A stretch of 64,000 nucleotides of DNA from Amylostereum areolatum. Taxonomy: Eukaryota > Basidiomycota > Agaricomycetes > Russulales > Stereaceae. The notes below the pieces were generated by a model. It did no database searches and was not told where the DNA came from. It was given only the letters and a program-made list of their open reading frames with translations. Both the position numbers and the translations under genes were made by a program. Shown piece after piece: positions 1 through 12,803 of this stretch; position 1 is the stretch's first letter, and every line of letters begins with the position of its first letter. The stretch covers positions 1 to 64,000 of the forward strand of contig SAXG01000137.1 of assembly GCA_012932865.1 (NCBI GenBank), in the 5' to 3' direction.

Positions 1-312
1 TGAAAGTCGTGATGAGGATGTCGAGACGAGCGAAGATGAGGAGGAGGACGCGTCGGTCGAAAAACATGTGCTAATTCCTAGGCCGGCGCGCGGACAGTCG
101 TGTCGGCTCGCTTGTGGAGGGTGCGCAAAAACAGGCCACGGGAGAAAGGGACGAGGGCCGGGGTCGGTTAGTAGTTTAAGCGGCGTATAATTCACATGGA
201 AAGAGGAGCGGGGGCAGTCATCGTTATTCCCAGTTATGAACCCGTCCGTTCCCCGTTACCCCGCACACTCTCCCTCCTCCTCTCTCTTCCCCGTATCACC
301 GATCTTATTCCA
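1..312. other. left edge, no assigned gene
   Basis: This stretch lies upstream of the fumarate reductase. On the plus strand bases 2 to about 190 read as an open acidic tail (runs of Asp/Glu, then basic and Gly-rich residues) ending in a stop. It could be the 3' end of a gene starting left of the window, or only a by-product of purine-rich DNA. A pyrimidine-rich stretch at about 255-300, just before the likely ATG at 313, is typical of fungal promoters. I cannot decide between these. Confidence 0.3.
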
Positions 313-2474
<2,162 letters not shown>

Positions 2475-2904
2475 GCGTCGAGGGATGATGGTTGGTCCGT
2501 TGGCTCTTGGTTGTACGCGTACATGCATCTACTCTCTGTTTCTATATCGGCATTCACATCATTAGCATCATGACACTGCCTGGATTGTAAGCATGGATGG
2601 GTACATCGTAAAGCAAGATGAATACGGTGTCGGTTGGAGCTTCTCTTCCGTCGTCTACGTTTCAGAGCTGGTCCTCGACTTGAAGCTGGAACACAGGGGA
2701 ATATTACATAGAAGATATTAGTGGGATGGGGGTGGCATGCTTTATGGCAAGGGCTGTATTGTGTACATGCACGGGTATGTTGTACAATCAATTCGTCAAC
2801 TTAGAGGTGAGGATGGGAGGGAGGGATAAGCCCCTTCGCCCAACGCTGCAACGACCGAACGTTGTTTTGCGGAGAGGACCCACCACTAGAATACATATTA
2901 TGCA

Positions 2905-4590
2905 TCATCTCCTCCACTCGTAGAACCCTCCTCGTTTCCCATCCTCCTTCAGTGTGTCCTTCGGCCAAACAAACCACCACCCTCCGTTCTCTCCTCCGTC
3001 GGCGTCATCCCACCTTCCCGCCATCCCAAACGGCGAGATGATGCCTTCAAAGCGATCCTTCCCGTCCTCCCGTAACCTGTGCATCGACACCGTACCGGCG
3101 CGCGTGTCACATCTCCCGCGCGATCTGAACAGGGTTCCCTCATTGTCCTCTCCGATCATGTTGAAGAACACAAACGTCCTGTGATAGAGCGAAGAGGAAG
3201 GGTTGGGGTTGGCGGTGGACGGTATCACCAGGAAAAGCTTCATCGCCGCGGGCGGGTCTTCCTGCCAATACGGTCCGTTCTGGTTGAGATAGTAACCCTC
3301 CCATTCCGTCATCGTGTCTGGACCCACGGCTTCCAGGTTGTCGAAGAACGTTCCGGCGATTCCGTGCCGAAAGTCGTTCGGGCTATCCGACCACAGCGCG
3401 GAGGCTCCCCATTCCATCACGTCTTCCGGGGTGGGCGCCGTGAGACTGGATAGGAGGTATTCAAACGGCGATTCGGGGTCGGAGGCGAAATCGTGGTGGC
3501 ATTGGACAGTGATCAGGATGAGGGTTTGGATGAGGAAGCACGCGGCGAAGCGGCGGGATACGAGTTCCGAAGAGTTGGGGTTCACATGCCGCGAGAACAA
3601 GGAGGCAACGAAGTCCTTCGAGGTGGGGAGAAAATATCGATCGATGAGGGCGAACCACGCAGGGAAGTCCAACCTTGCCAGCGGTTCATCCGAAAGACGA
3701 CCTGGGTCGCCTACAGACACCGTGAACGTCATTTATGGCATTATTTGAAGACACAAACGAGGAACATACTTAGGAGAGACAAGTAGAAGACGGAGAAACT
3801 GAATCTCTCCAGGGCGTTGGCATGAAAGAGGTCCCAGAACCCGTCGTCGTCTTCTAGCGCCTTGAGCCCATACGTCAGCACGGGGCTGAACGCCAGGCCT
3901 ATAAGCATGCGCAAGGACAGGGTCCACATGGTCATGTACTCCGTCTGCAAAAGCCGCGGGACGTTCTTGGAGCCTATCGAGTCGATGAGTTGGAGGAGTC
4001 AACAGGAAAGAAGACGACGCACGATGTTGGACGAGCACCATAGGCAACACCTCGCCGACGTTCACCATCCACTCGAAGATCTTCTGCCCATCAATAACCC
4101 GTTGCCCCTCCGTCTCGATGTCCGCCTCCCATAGACCCCACTCCTGAGGATCGTACTTGTGGAAAACCGAGGCCTCCAACGCGTAGTCAAGAAACGGAGA
4201 GCCCCAGGTTGTGAAGGACAGCGCGGGGAGGAGGGGACGACGTTCCATGGGATAGCAGACGGTCGCGTGAAAGAAATAGGTGTTATTTCCCTTGGACGCG
4301 ATTTCCAGGAGGCATTCGAGCTGGGCGTGGAGATGGTCGGATCGGTGCCAGTATTCTTGGAGGCTGGACAACAGGAGGGGTGGCATTCCTTCGGGCTCCG
4401 CCTGCGGATTCTCAAAGTCCCAGACGCGGACGTCCCATCCAGCGTTAATCATGCGCTGTCGATGGATGACGCCGGTTTGTAGGCGATCATAGACATATTT
4501 GTTTGTGAGGGAGTACGCGATGAGGTCGGGGAACGACGCGATGTAGAGCGCAATTTCTTGGATGATTTCTGCTGGAAGGTCTTGCAGCAT
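2905..4590 (-). CDS. F-box-like protein, copy 1 of a local family
   Basis: The N-terminus (DLPAEIIQEIALYIAS then SLTNKYVYDRL) has the form of an F-box, suggesting an SCF ubiquitin-ligase substrate adaptor; that role is inferred. Three exons: 4590 to about 4024, about 3972 to 3767, and about 3720 to 2905, with GT-AG introns of about 50 nt. The middle exon encodes hydrophobic helices (MWTLSLRMLIGLAF and FSVFYLSLLS). The last exon carries LDFPAWFALIDRYF, WEGYYLNQNGPYW, SPFGMAGRWDD and GGWWFVWP. The same blocks occur in the same order in the genes at 19806-21594 and 61247-62936, so this is a gene family. The target-recognition part matches no fold I know. This copy has no visible damage. Confidence 0.7.
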
Positions 4591-5334
4591 GGTGAATTCG
4601 TATCTCTCCGTCGGCTAGAAATGGTGTGGCAATGTAAGAAAGAGACTACTGACGTGAGAGATGAATATTGGATACCAGCGGCGCGCGGACGGTGGCCGTT
4701 CAGGGAGGTCTTCCCACAGGCTAGGACGCTTCTTGAAAAAAAATCCGAGAGCCGTGTACACGTTTTACTTTCACCTCGCTATGTCTTCGTTCGAAACGTT
4801 ACACAGAAATGAGATGAGGAAAGTGGGGAGAGTGGCACGAGAAGAGTGAAGCTTGAAGCTAGCCTGAAGGTCAAGTCGGTTTTGTAAAATGCTTGACTAA
4901 CTACTTACCCACGTGATCGGGGGGTACGCGCAGGAGTCGAGGGTAGATTGTAAAACTGAAAGTACGACAAAAGCGGTTACCATCGACGCAACTAGCTATC
5001 CATGCAGCAACCCAGGCTTTGTATAATTTAAATATTGGAGCGGTATCACAAAGGCATCACACATCCGAAGACTCCCGAGTCCCCGAGGCATCCCCGTGAG
5101 CGCACCTACTCAGTACAGAACGGCCGTCCCGATGCACTTCAAGTTATCGCAGTGCCAGTGAATCATAATCGTTTGACCACCAGTGTTGCTATCCCCGACT
5201 CCCTTGAAACAAAGAACTTTCTTGGTTACCGTACACTATGATCTTTCCGAAGGCGCACGCGCATCATGTGCTGGCAATGATGAGGTGCGTGTTCGTCTAT
5301 GTTTCCTCGTCAACGGAGCGTCGCTGTATGGCCT
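4591..5334. other. intergenic
   Basis: AT-richer sequence between the F-box-like gene and a remnant of its family. Several short frames exist on both strands but none shows a motif or a consistent exon pattern. I see no gene. Confidence 0.5.
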
Positions 5335-5455
5335 GCTTATTTGCCAGTACGAAGGGGTGATTCTCCTCAGATTGCCACTCCGGGCGATATGATGCCGGTA
5401 GACGATGCAGATCTTTGTTGGTGACGGATAGAACGTGGAGGTCTGCCGACGATGA
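5335..5455 (-). pseudogene. remnant of an F-box-like family member
   Basis: About 40 codons on the minus strand read SSSADLHVLSVTNKDLH followed by RPEWQSEENHPFVLANKQ. The gene at 61247-62936 has SSSVDLHSLSLTNKHVH and, about 30 residues further on, RPEWQSDEFYTYILAKMQ. The two blocks keep their order, but the segment between them is missing here and nothing of the rest of the gene follows. It is best read as a truncated relic of a fourth family member, lying just downstream of the prenyltransferase. Confidence 0.6.
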
Positions 5456-5542
5456 GGAGGTCGCTGCGTTCAAGAAAGTTCCAGAACGCACCTCATCCTT
5501 ATCCAGACGAACTCCCCAGGGACGCTTCGACAGTTCCCCATG

Positions 5543-8500
5543 TTACTTTTTGCGCCGGTAAATTTTGCGCAGAAGCCTCCTGAACACCTTCCGCAGGACC
5601 GCGTCGCCGTTCTGGTTCTTAGTCTCCGTGAGCCCCTCAATGAGTTTATTGATGTTCCCAACCGCCGCTTCCTCGTACCGAGCGTACTGGGTGTCCAGAT
5701 CTACCTCGCGGTATACCCTCTTCACGTCCGCTTCATCTGCACTGTCCTGACGACCATACGCGGCATCCAGAGCTGCTAGCTGCTCGTGAGAGGCACGCGC
5801 AAGCGCGGACACAATACACCATGAGCATTTATTGTCGACGATGTCGGTTCCGACCTTGCCTATCTGGTCTTGAGTCCCCGCATAGTCGATGTAGTCGTCC
5901 TGGCTCTGGAAATAAACGCCGAGAGGAATGAGGATATTCCAAGAGAGCGTGTAAACGCTCGCGGAAGGGTCCCATTTTGGACGTAGAGGGAAATCGCACA
6001 GAAGCAAGGCAAGCGCCACCGGGAGGTAATAGGTGTATATTGCGGTTTTGTAGATAACGATGAGCTTGTGACTGGGAAATGTTGAACGTGGTGTGGTAGG
6101 GCCCACGAGCCCCCTCGTAGGCGCCCCCATTCACGCTCTCCTGACCGCCAAACCCCTCACGTACCTCTCGATACCTACGTCTCAGCTTTCCCTCTCAATA
6201 CTCCCGTTCCCGACTCGTTCGCGCTTATTGCTTTTTGCAAAGATCTTGGCGCGGCCCGGTTTTTCTCGCGCGCGCGCGCGCGAGCGAGAGCTCAAGTATA
6301 TATAGTAATATACGAGTATTTTTATATCTCGGGATCTAAGCAACGGGGACACAATGGGACAATTGGGGTGTGTTCAGGTCGTAAATACGAAGAGAATGGT
6401 GTAGATATATCACAGAAATACATGCAGGACAAGTACCAGAAATCACTCTCACTTTCTAGCCCCTTCCAACACTCTCATGAACTCCAATGGCCCGGGGCAA
6501 CTGATGGACTGGAGATATATCTTCTAGGAAGTAAAGACGACGGGTGAGGACAAGCATTGTAGGTGAAACTTGAAGGGGAACATTGGGGGACGCGGCACCA
6601 CGAGGGTGTAGGTTTCTCATGTAGTATGTCGAGGTAGAGTAATGATAAGACCTAGAAAAAACAGGTTGGATGAGAAGGAAGCGAATTCAATTACAAAACG
6701 AAGTGATTTCAGACGAAGTTGAGAGGGAGGATATGTGGAATGGAAAGAGTATGACATGCTCACCAAATGCCAGTGGATTGGATCCCTCAATCTCGTCCGT
6801 TGCTACCAGCCCATCACATATGTACTCTACTCAACTTGTGTGTGGCGGGTACTATTCCTTGGTCTGGGATAATAGAGTGGGTAAACGGAGACGCCAGAGG
6901 TTTTGCGGTGGGGGCAGGGGGTGGTGGGAGTACGGAAGGTTCAATTGGCATCAGCCAAGTTCACGCGCTCACACAATTCACGCGGCGACACCCCGTTCCC
7001 GAGTCTGTTGTCTCGCTACACCCATCCGCGGTGTCCGTACTCACAATGCATACTAGCAGCACACTCCAAACCTCTCCAAACGATAATATCTGGCTCCAAT
7101 ATTCAATCTAGGTCGTTAGAGGCCCGCCAGAGGCGGGGACAAAGTTGAAGAGCAACTAAAAGGCCAAATGATTTTTACAGCCCATTCTTGCATGGATTTC
7201 CGTGATATCTTTACACCATTCTCTTCGTATTTACGACCTGAACACGCCCCAATTGTCCCCTTGCGTCCCCGTTGCTTAGATCCCGAGATATAAAAATACT
7301 CGTATATATACTTGAGCTCTCGCTCGCGCGCGCGCGCGCGAGAAAAACCAGATCTTTGCAAAAAGCAATAACTCGTCAAGCGCGCGTACCACGTGACGTG
7401 CCGCCGTCATCCATAGATGGACGCGCACGTTCACAGGCTCACTGATTTACTTTGTCCACAGACCTACTCCTCCCCCGCTCCCTCGCCCGCACCGCAAGAT
7501 CGACTCCAAAAGTCGTCGAGTCCGGCATCAAGAAGAGCCATTGACCACGCAGCACTCACCGCACGGCTACGAAGGAGAGGTGGATCAAGGCCGGGTCGGA
7601 CATGGTGGTTTTGCTTCCGTCGTCGCGCTGTCAGCGCAAGCTCCCCCCCCCCGTACGCTCTCTAGCCCTTTCTCTTTTCCAATCTTTCCCGTTCCCCCAT
7701 CCGATCTAAAACCCAATAAAACGCCCGATCCCACTCGAACTTACTACATAATTCCTGCACCATTTCTCGTCCGTCTATCCCATTTGCACTCCCTTCTCCC
7801 CCACCTCTTCGACATCCCCTATCCGATCGCCAAGCGTACAGGACCTCGAGGGCAAGGGGCGCGGACCGCCGCGTGTCGCAACGCCAGACGAGGGAGAATG
7901 GGGAGCCCCCCTCGTCCTCTGCCTGGTCAGCAGAAAGGCTTGCGCGCGCGGACGTTCGTCAATAGTCCCGACGCACCTACCCTCCGAGTCCTCTGCACTT
8001 GACGAGACGAGAAGGCGCACTACTGTACCACCCACCCGCCTAGCCTATCTCTGCGCCTCCATTTTGCCTCCGTCGGTTTCCACGCGACTCGTCTGTCATT
8101 CCCCGCTCCTACATATCTTCCCCTCGACCCCGGCCCCGTATCCTTCGTTCGCTAGGCCCGGGCGGCGTACGAGAACGCGCGCGCCCGATTGGCTGCTCTC
8201 CTTTGTAAAACCCAAACTCCTCGTCGGCGTCGAATCCAGTTTTCTTTCCCCAACTCACCCCGAGAACTCACGCTCCGCGTGTCCGTTGCCCGTCCAAGAT
8301 CCTTGCCCTTCGCACTCGCGCTCTACCCGCCAAATCATCATAAAACAACATCTCTATCAACACCCCCTTCTCACCTCCTGATTCGCAGCCCTGAACGCCA
8401 ACGGTAGCCTACCGAACGGCAACCAAAACCGTCGTACGCCTTCCGCGCGCGACCAAGGTGCGTTTCCCACGCACTTCTCACCCCTCTGACATCCTACGCT

Positions 8501-9377
8501 TCCCCCCGATCCATCCGTACTCGCACCCGGACCCTCCCAACGGACCGCTACCAGGTCTCGATTACTCAATCGACCCTACCACAGTGGACGTGTTGTGCTG
8601 TGCCAACGAAACCACGTACCGACTGGGTGAAAAACTGGCAAGATTTACCACGTCTCGTGGAGCAGTAACAAGGTCAAGGCATTGCCCCATCTCTGTCTTG
8701 TACGCTACCTGCAAGAGAAGCGTGTCAGCCCGTGTCGAAGTAATGGCATTGCCGCTGGGGAAGGGACCGACGTCGAGGAACAAGTCCATAAGATCGCCAT
8801 AGAAGCATTCCGATTTGAACTTGTCGCGAAGGAGCTTGAATATGGCGGACTTGAGGAGCCCCATGTCGTTGATTGTGCGACTTCCGATGCCTTCGAGGAG
8901 GTACCAGCAAGGTTGTCCGCGACGTACGGTCGAACCGTCCATCATGTCGTCGACGATCAGGCTCAAGGCGTGTAGCTGTGAAATGTGAATTAAGACTCAG
9001 CCTGAAGGTCGCCATAGAGTATCAACGCACGTATTCGACAGCCCACCCGAGCGTAGCGGCTTGGGAGTACTCCTTCTCCGAGAGCTCGCCTCCTTTGAGA
9101 ATTTCCACGGTCTCGATAACACCCATTCCTCGGTTCTGTTTCCCGCCTGTGATGTTATAATCGAAGATCTATCTCGGATTCATGTGAGAGGAACATACAT
9201 CACCAATAGAGGGGAAATTATGCGTACGCGCTGGATATAGTCGACAACGTCCCGTGGTACGCCGTGCTCCATGATGTGAGTGAGGAAATGGTCGCGTGCG
9301 AGAAAGAATACATTCTGAAAGGCTTGATGAGTGGATGATAGATGATCTCTGGTGCTGGACGCGATGGGATGGCCCAT
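5543..9377 (-). CDS. farnesyl-diphosphate-synthase-like trans-prenyltransferase
   Basis: The enzyme should condense isopentenyl diphosphate with allylic diphosphates in the mevalonate/isoprenoid pathway. Exons on the minus strand: 9377 to about 9229 (ARDHFLTHIMEHGVPRDV, VVDYIQR), about 9172 to 9034 (GGKQNRGMGVIETVEILKGG, GWAVEY), about 8976 to 8765 (first Asp-rich motif DDMMD, RRGQPCWY), about 8710 to 8620 (YKTEMGQCLDLVTAP), and 6071 to 5543 (HKLIVIYKTA, second Asp-rich motif QSQDDYID, DNKCSW, C-terminal RKIYRRKK). The intron 8619-6072 is 2,548 nt, with donor GTACGT and acceptor CAG, and contains a MITE. Residues -5 and -4 before DDMMD are Leu and Ser instead of the usual aromatic pair, so the product may exceed C15. 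The start at 9377 is the first in-frame ATG; the N-terminus is somewhat short for the family. It is probably a divergent paralogue of housekeeping ERG20. Confidence 0.8.
6228..7368. mobile_element. MITE-like non-autonomous DNA transposon, copy A
   Basis: An element of 1,141 bp flanked by the dinucleotide TA on each side. Its ends are inverted repeats of about 190 bp starting TTGCTTTTTGCAAAGATCTT and including an alternating CG tract, TATATA-rich DNA and ATCTCGGGATCTAAGCA. The centre has no credible coding region. The sequence is nearly identical to 33330-34473. Compared with that copy, the right terminal repeat lacks about 11 bp after GAGAAAAACC, and the left repeat has an extra AT-rich octamer near 6303. 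It sits in the giant intron of the prenyltransferase gene. No transposase for it is visible; the TA target duplication suggests mobilisation by a Tc1/mariner-like enzyme. Confidence 0.85.
7371..8619. other. non-MITE part of the prenyltransferase giant intron
   Basis: About 1.25 kb between the MITE and the splice donor at 8619. It is rich in pyrimidine tracts on the plus strand (for example 7660-7720 and 8090-8130), which is promoter-like. A short plus-strand frame near 7560-7625 reads like conserved coding sequence (ATKERWIKAGSDMVV) but has stops around it and cannot be extended. It may be a relic or captured sequence brought in with the rearrangement that enlarged this intron. Confidence 0.35.
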
Positions 9378-10128
9378 ATGGAAAGGGTGTGCGATGGACG
9401 AGTAACATATAGTATCGCACGATAGACAACATTGCCTTGTGCGTCACAAAGTTGATATGATTTTTCCATGTGAAGGGCGCTCCGCTGTGTGCATGCGATT
9501 CTGCTGCGAACAAACGTCAAGGATAGCGACCGAATTACGCAGGAAGGGAAAACTTTCGCGTTCTGTTCGGTCCTGGCAGTGGGCAGAAGCGAAATTCGCT
9601 TTTCGCCACGGCTCCGATGCTCCTCTGAACACCGTGCTCTGATATTCGATTCCTGGCTTCCATCTAATCTAATCTGTATACGTCCTTACCTACTTACACA
9701 CAAACGCATACTGCCAAAGACGATCCTTCGTGAGTCCGCGGGGCGTGAACGTGCTTTAAGTTCAGTGACCGTAGGAACTTGACAGCATCGGAGGCGAATT
9801 GATGGCTGTGATGTGCCTATGACCGTGACAGACACCCAAACCTGGTCAGCGTTCTTCGTCGGTCCCTCTTAATTTGCGGTTGGATGCGAAAAATAGCAGG
9901 AAGGTATTGAAAGGAAGGTATACAGAGAGGGAGGATGTAGACAGATGTAGAGTCGTAGACTATGTCACGGCAGAGGCTCGGGGAGTCCCGAGCGACGCAC
10001 GCGACCTCGCTGATAAGATAAGAAAAGCTTACTTATCTTCTAGCGCCGCACAGTCGCGTCGTACTTCTATCTCTCGAGTCTATGTCGACTTCACTTCCTT
10101 CCCATCCCTATCCAACACCCCCGGGAAA
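9378..10128. promoter_or_regulatory. divergent intergenic region between prenyltransferase and dipeptidase
   Basis: Head-to-head spacing of about 750 bp that must hold the promoters of both flanking genes. A plus-strand frame from 9874 runs in phase into the dipeptidase start at 10129. It is not needed, because the later ATG gives the expected short cytosolic tail and membrane anchor. No specific regulatory site could be assigned. Confidence 0.4.
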
Positions 10129-12378
10129 ATGAACGAGCACTCCACGCTCATCACTTCTACACCTCCGGCTTCCAGCCATGCGCTCCGAGCCGTTCTGCGC
10201 GTCTTTCTACTCGCTATCTTCGTCGGTGCCCTCACAGTGATGCTCTTCTTCTACGAAGGCGTTCAACATCGTGGAGAACGCGGTGGACATGGCGGGCATT
10301 GGTGGACGGACAGGCTCCCCAAGGATCCGAAACTTGCCGCTGAGTTACTGCTCGAGAGGTCTCCCGTTATCGTACGCGCTTCCGTCTGACCCGTCGTCCT
10401 TTTGTTGACTCGAGAGTGCACGCAGGATGGACACATCGGTGCGCGGTTCTTTTGTCGGAGCATGCGCGTGGATTCTGATTCTTCGGGTTTGATGAAGATT
10501 TACCATGGGCAATGCGTATGCTCAGTGCCAACAATGTCTCAGCAATCGACCTCGAATCGCCAACCGCGGGTCATGTTGACATCCCTAGGCTGAGGAAAGG
10601 GAAAGTTGGTGGCTTCTTCTGGTTCGTTTCTTTCCATCTTAATGCTTTATCATCCTCCTTTTCTCTACCTTCGCCCCTCGTCACTCTGGATTGTGAACTC
10701 ACTCCTTCGCTTATCAGGTCCGTCTACGTTCCCTGCTCGAAGGACATTGGCCAGGACGAAGGAGAGGATCATTTACAGTCCACCTGGAGAGTTAGGTATG
10801 TATCCCTGCGTCCGTTCCGGACCCTTTCTTACTCACATATGTGTTTTAAGGGATACTCTTGAGCAAATCGATGTCACACACCTACTAGTGAACAAGTTCA
10901 AGGACGTGCGTTGATCTTCACCACATCATCTATTTGTCGTACCACGTCCTGGTACTTCACGTCTTCTCATTTCTTTTCAATGTTTTCATTCCTCGTAACA
11001 ATGCATTCTTGACTGACATACTGCTTCCAGACCTTTACTCTTGCACGCACTGCAGCGGATGTTCGCCAGGCCATTGCCGAAGGAAAAATAGCAAGCATTA
11101 TTGGACTTGAAGGGTACGTCATTACCCACAGGTTTTCTTCCACTCCTCCTCTCCCTCTTGATACTATGGCCCGTTCACATTCGACTGGATGTACACCATG
11201 TACCCCTCTCGCTCTACCCTCGGTTTCTTCCAAAATACTCTCCACCTTTGCTACCTCCGTTCTGACTTATCTGACGTATACCTCAGTGGTCACCATCTTG
11301 ACAACTCACTGTCGTCGCTCCGCCAATATTACGCTCTTGGGGCACGCTACATGACACTGACTCATACATGCAACAACGCGTTCGCTGGGTCTTCAGGCAT
11401 GGTGCCGGGACATCTGGTAGGAAGCTCGGATATCGAACTGGGTACGGGATTAAGGTTCGTCTTCTTGACTCGTTGTTTAAGCTCGTGTGGTGTTCTCCCC
11501 TCCTCATGCTGTTGTGCACTTGCCTTCTTAACAGTCGTCTTTCTCTCCTTCCGTACACTGTCGTTGTCGCATCCCCTCACACTGATATCCTTCCCACAGT
11601 TCGCTTGGCCGTACTCTCATCCGCGAAATGAACCGACTGGGGATGCTCATCGACCTTTCACACGTCTCCGACGCGACCGCACTTGATGCCCTCACCCTCA
11701 CTCGCGCCCCAGTGATCTGGTCCCACTCCTCCGCCCGCGCTCTGCGCAATATTCCGCGGAACGTGCCCGACTTTGTCCTCCAGAAGGTCGGAGAGGGCAA
11801 GGGAAGGGTGGACGGCGTAGTCATGGTGGGTTCTTCGCTACCGCGCACCGTTGGAGGAGGGAGATGCTGATGAATCACTAGGTGAACTTCTACCCGCTGT
11901 TTGTGTCGGACGACGAGGACGCGGCGGACGTGAAAGCCGTGGCCGACCATGTGGACCATATTGCGGGCGTCATTGGAAAGAAACAGTACAGTCTCTTCCT
12001 TCTCATTCCGTGACTTTTCCTGACGCCCACCTTCCACAGTGTTGGCATTGGCAGCGATTATGACGGGATCACGAGCACACCGCATGGATTGGAGGATGTA
12101 TCGACCTACCCCGCATTAGTGCGTATCCTAATATCTAGCCCTCGACTGGTTCTGACCTCTTCCCCGTTGTTTCTCCCCTCCTTCCTTTCTATCAGTTCGC
12201 CGAACTTCTATCTCGCGGATGGTCCGCTCGCGACCTCTCAGGTCTCGCAGGTGCCAATGTTCTCCGCGTTATGGAGGGCGCCGAGAGTGTCGCGGCGCAG
12301 ATGGCGCGCGAAGGCGTCGAGCCTGCGTATGAGGTGTACAAAAAGAGGTTGGATTTGCCGACAAAGAATGAGCTGTAG
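10129..12378 (+). CDS. membrane dipeptidase, peptidase family M19
   Basis: A zinc dipeptidase of the renal-dipeptidase family, predicted to hydrolyse dipeptides. The start at 10129 gives a short N-terminal tail followed by one transmembrane segment ([17 protein letters not shown]), so it is probably a type II membrane protein of the secretory pathway or cell surface. Metal-binding landmarks appear in the family order: DGHIDLP, split by an intron near 10438-10498; GLEGGHHLDNS across the intron near 11115-11285; [23 protein letters not shown]; and VGIGSDYDG. About nine introns of 50-170 nt interrupt the gene. The final exon reads [19 protein letters not shown] and [10 protein letters not shown], typical of the family's C-terminus, and stops at 12378. 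Length and motif set look complete, with no frameshift seen. Confidence 0.9.
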
Positions 12379-12803
12379 ACGTTGGGTGGATACGGTAGGA
12401 TGGGCGGGTTTGAAATCTAGGCGTCCACCTGCTTGTACTTGCATGTGACTCAGTGTTTGAATATACTTGAGTACCGTACCTCGGTCGTCTCTACAATGGA
12501 CGGTAAGTTACGCATAGCTGACATTTTTAGTGCAGGCAGATTAGGCAAGCCTTACCTACATATTGCAAGAAGATCGGACCTGGCGATGTACAGCGTCGTG
12601 GACAGCTCGGTGATCCCTGGTGATCCGCCTTGGATCCGCCCATGTTGAGGGACCGTCCTTATCGGTGTTTGACGCGCCGTCCCGCATGGACGTCGAGCTC
12701 GGCGGGCGTATCAGGGCGTCGACGAGCGGCCTACATAAGTGGGCGGGGGTGAGAGATGCGAGGTCTACCCTGTCCACACGTTTGTCGTTCACCATCGTGC
12801 ACG

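Noticed and set aside
6670..7056. 128-codon open frame in the core of MITE copy A, also open in copy B at 33764-34150
   Set aside because: Both copies are nearly identical in sequence, so shared openness is expected. The translation has no motif, no splice pattern and unusual composition.
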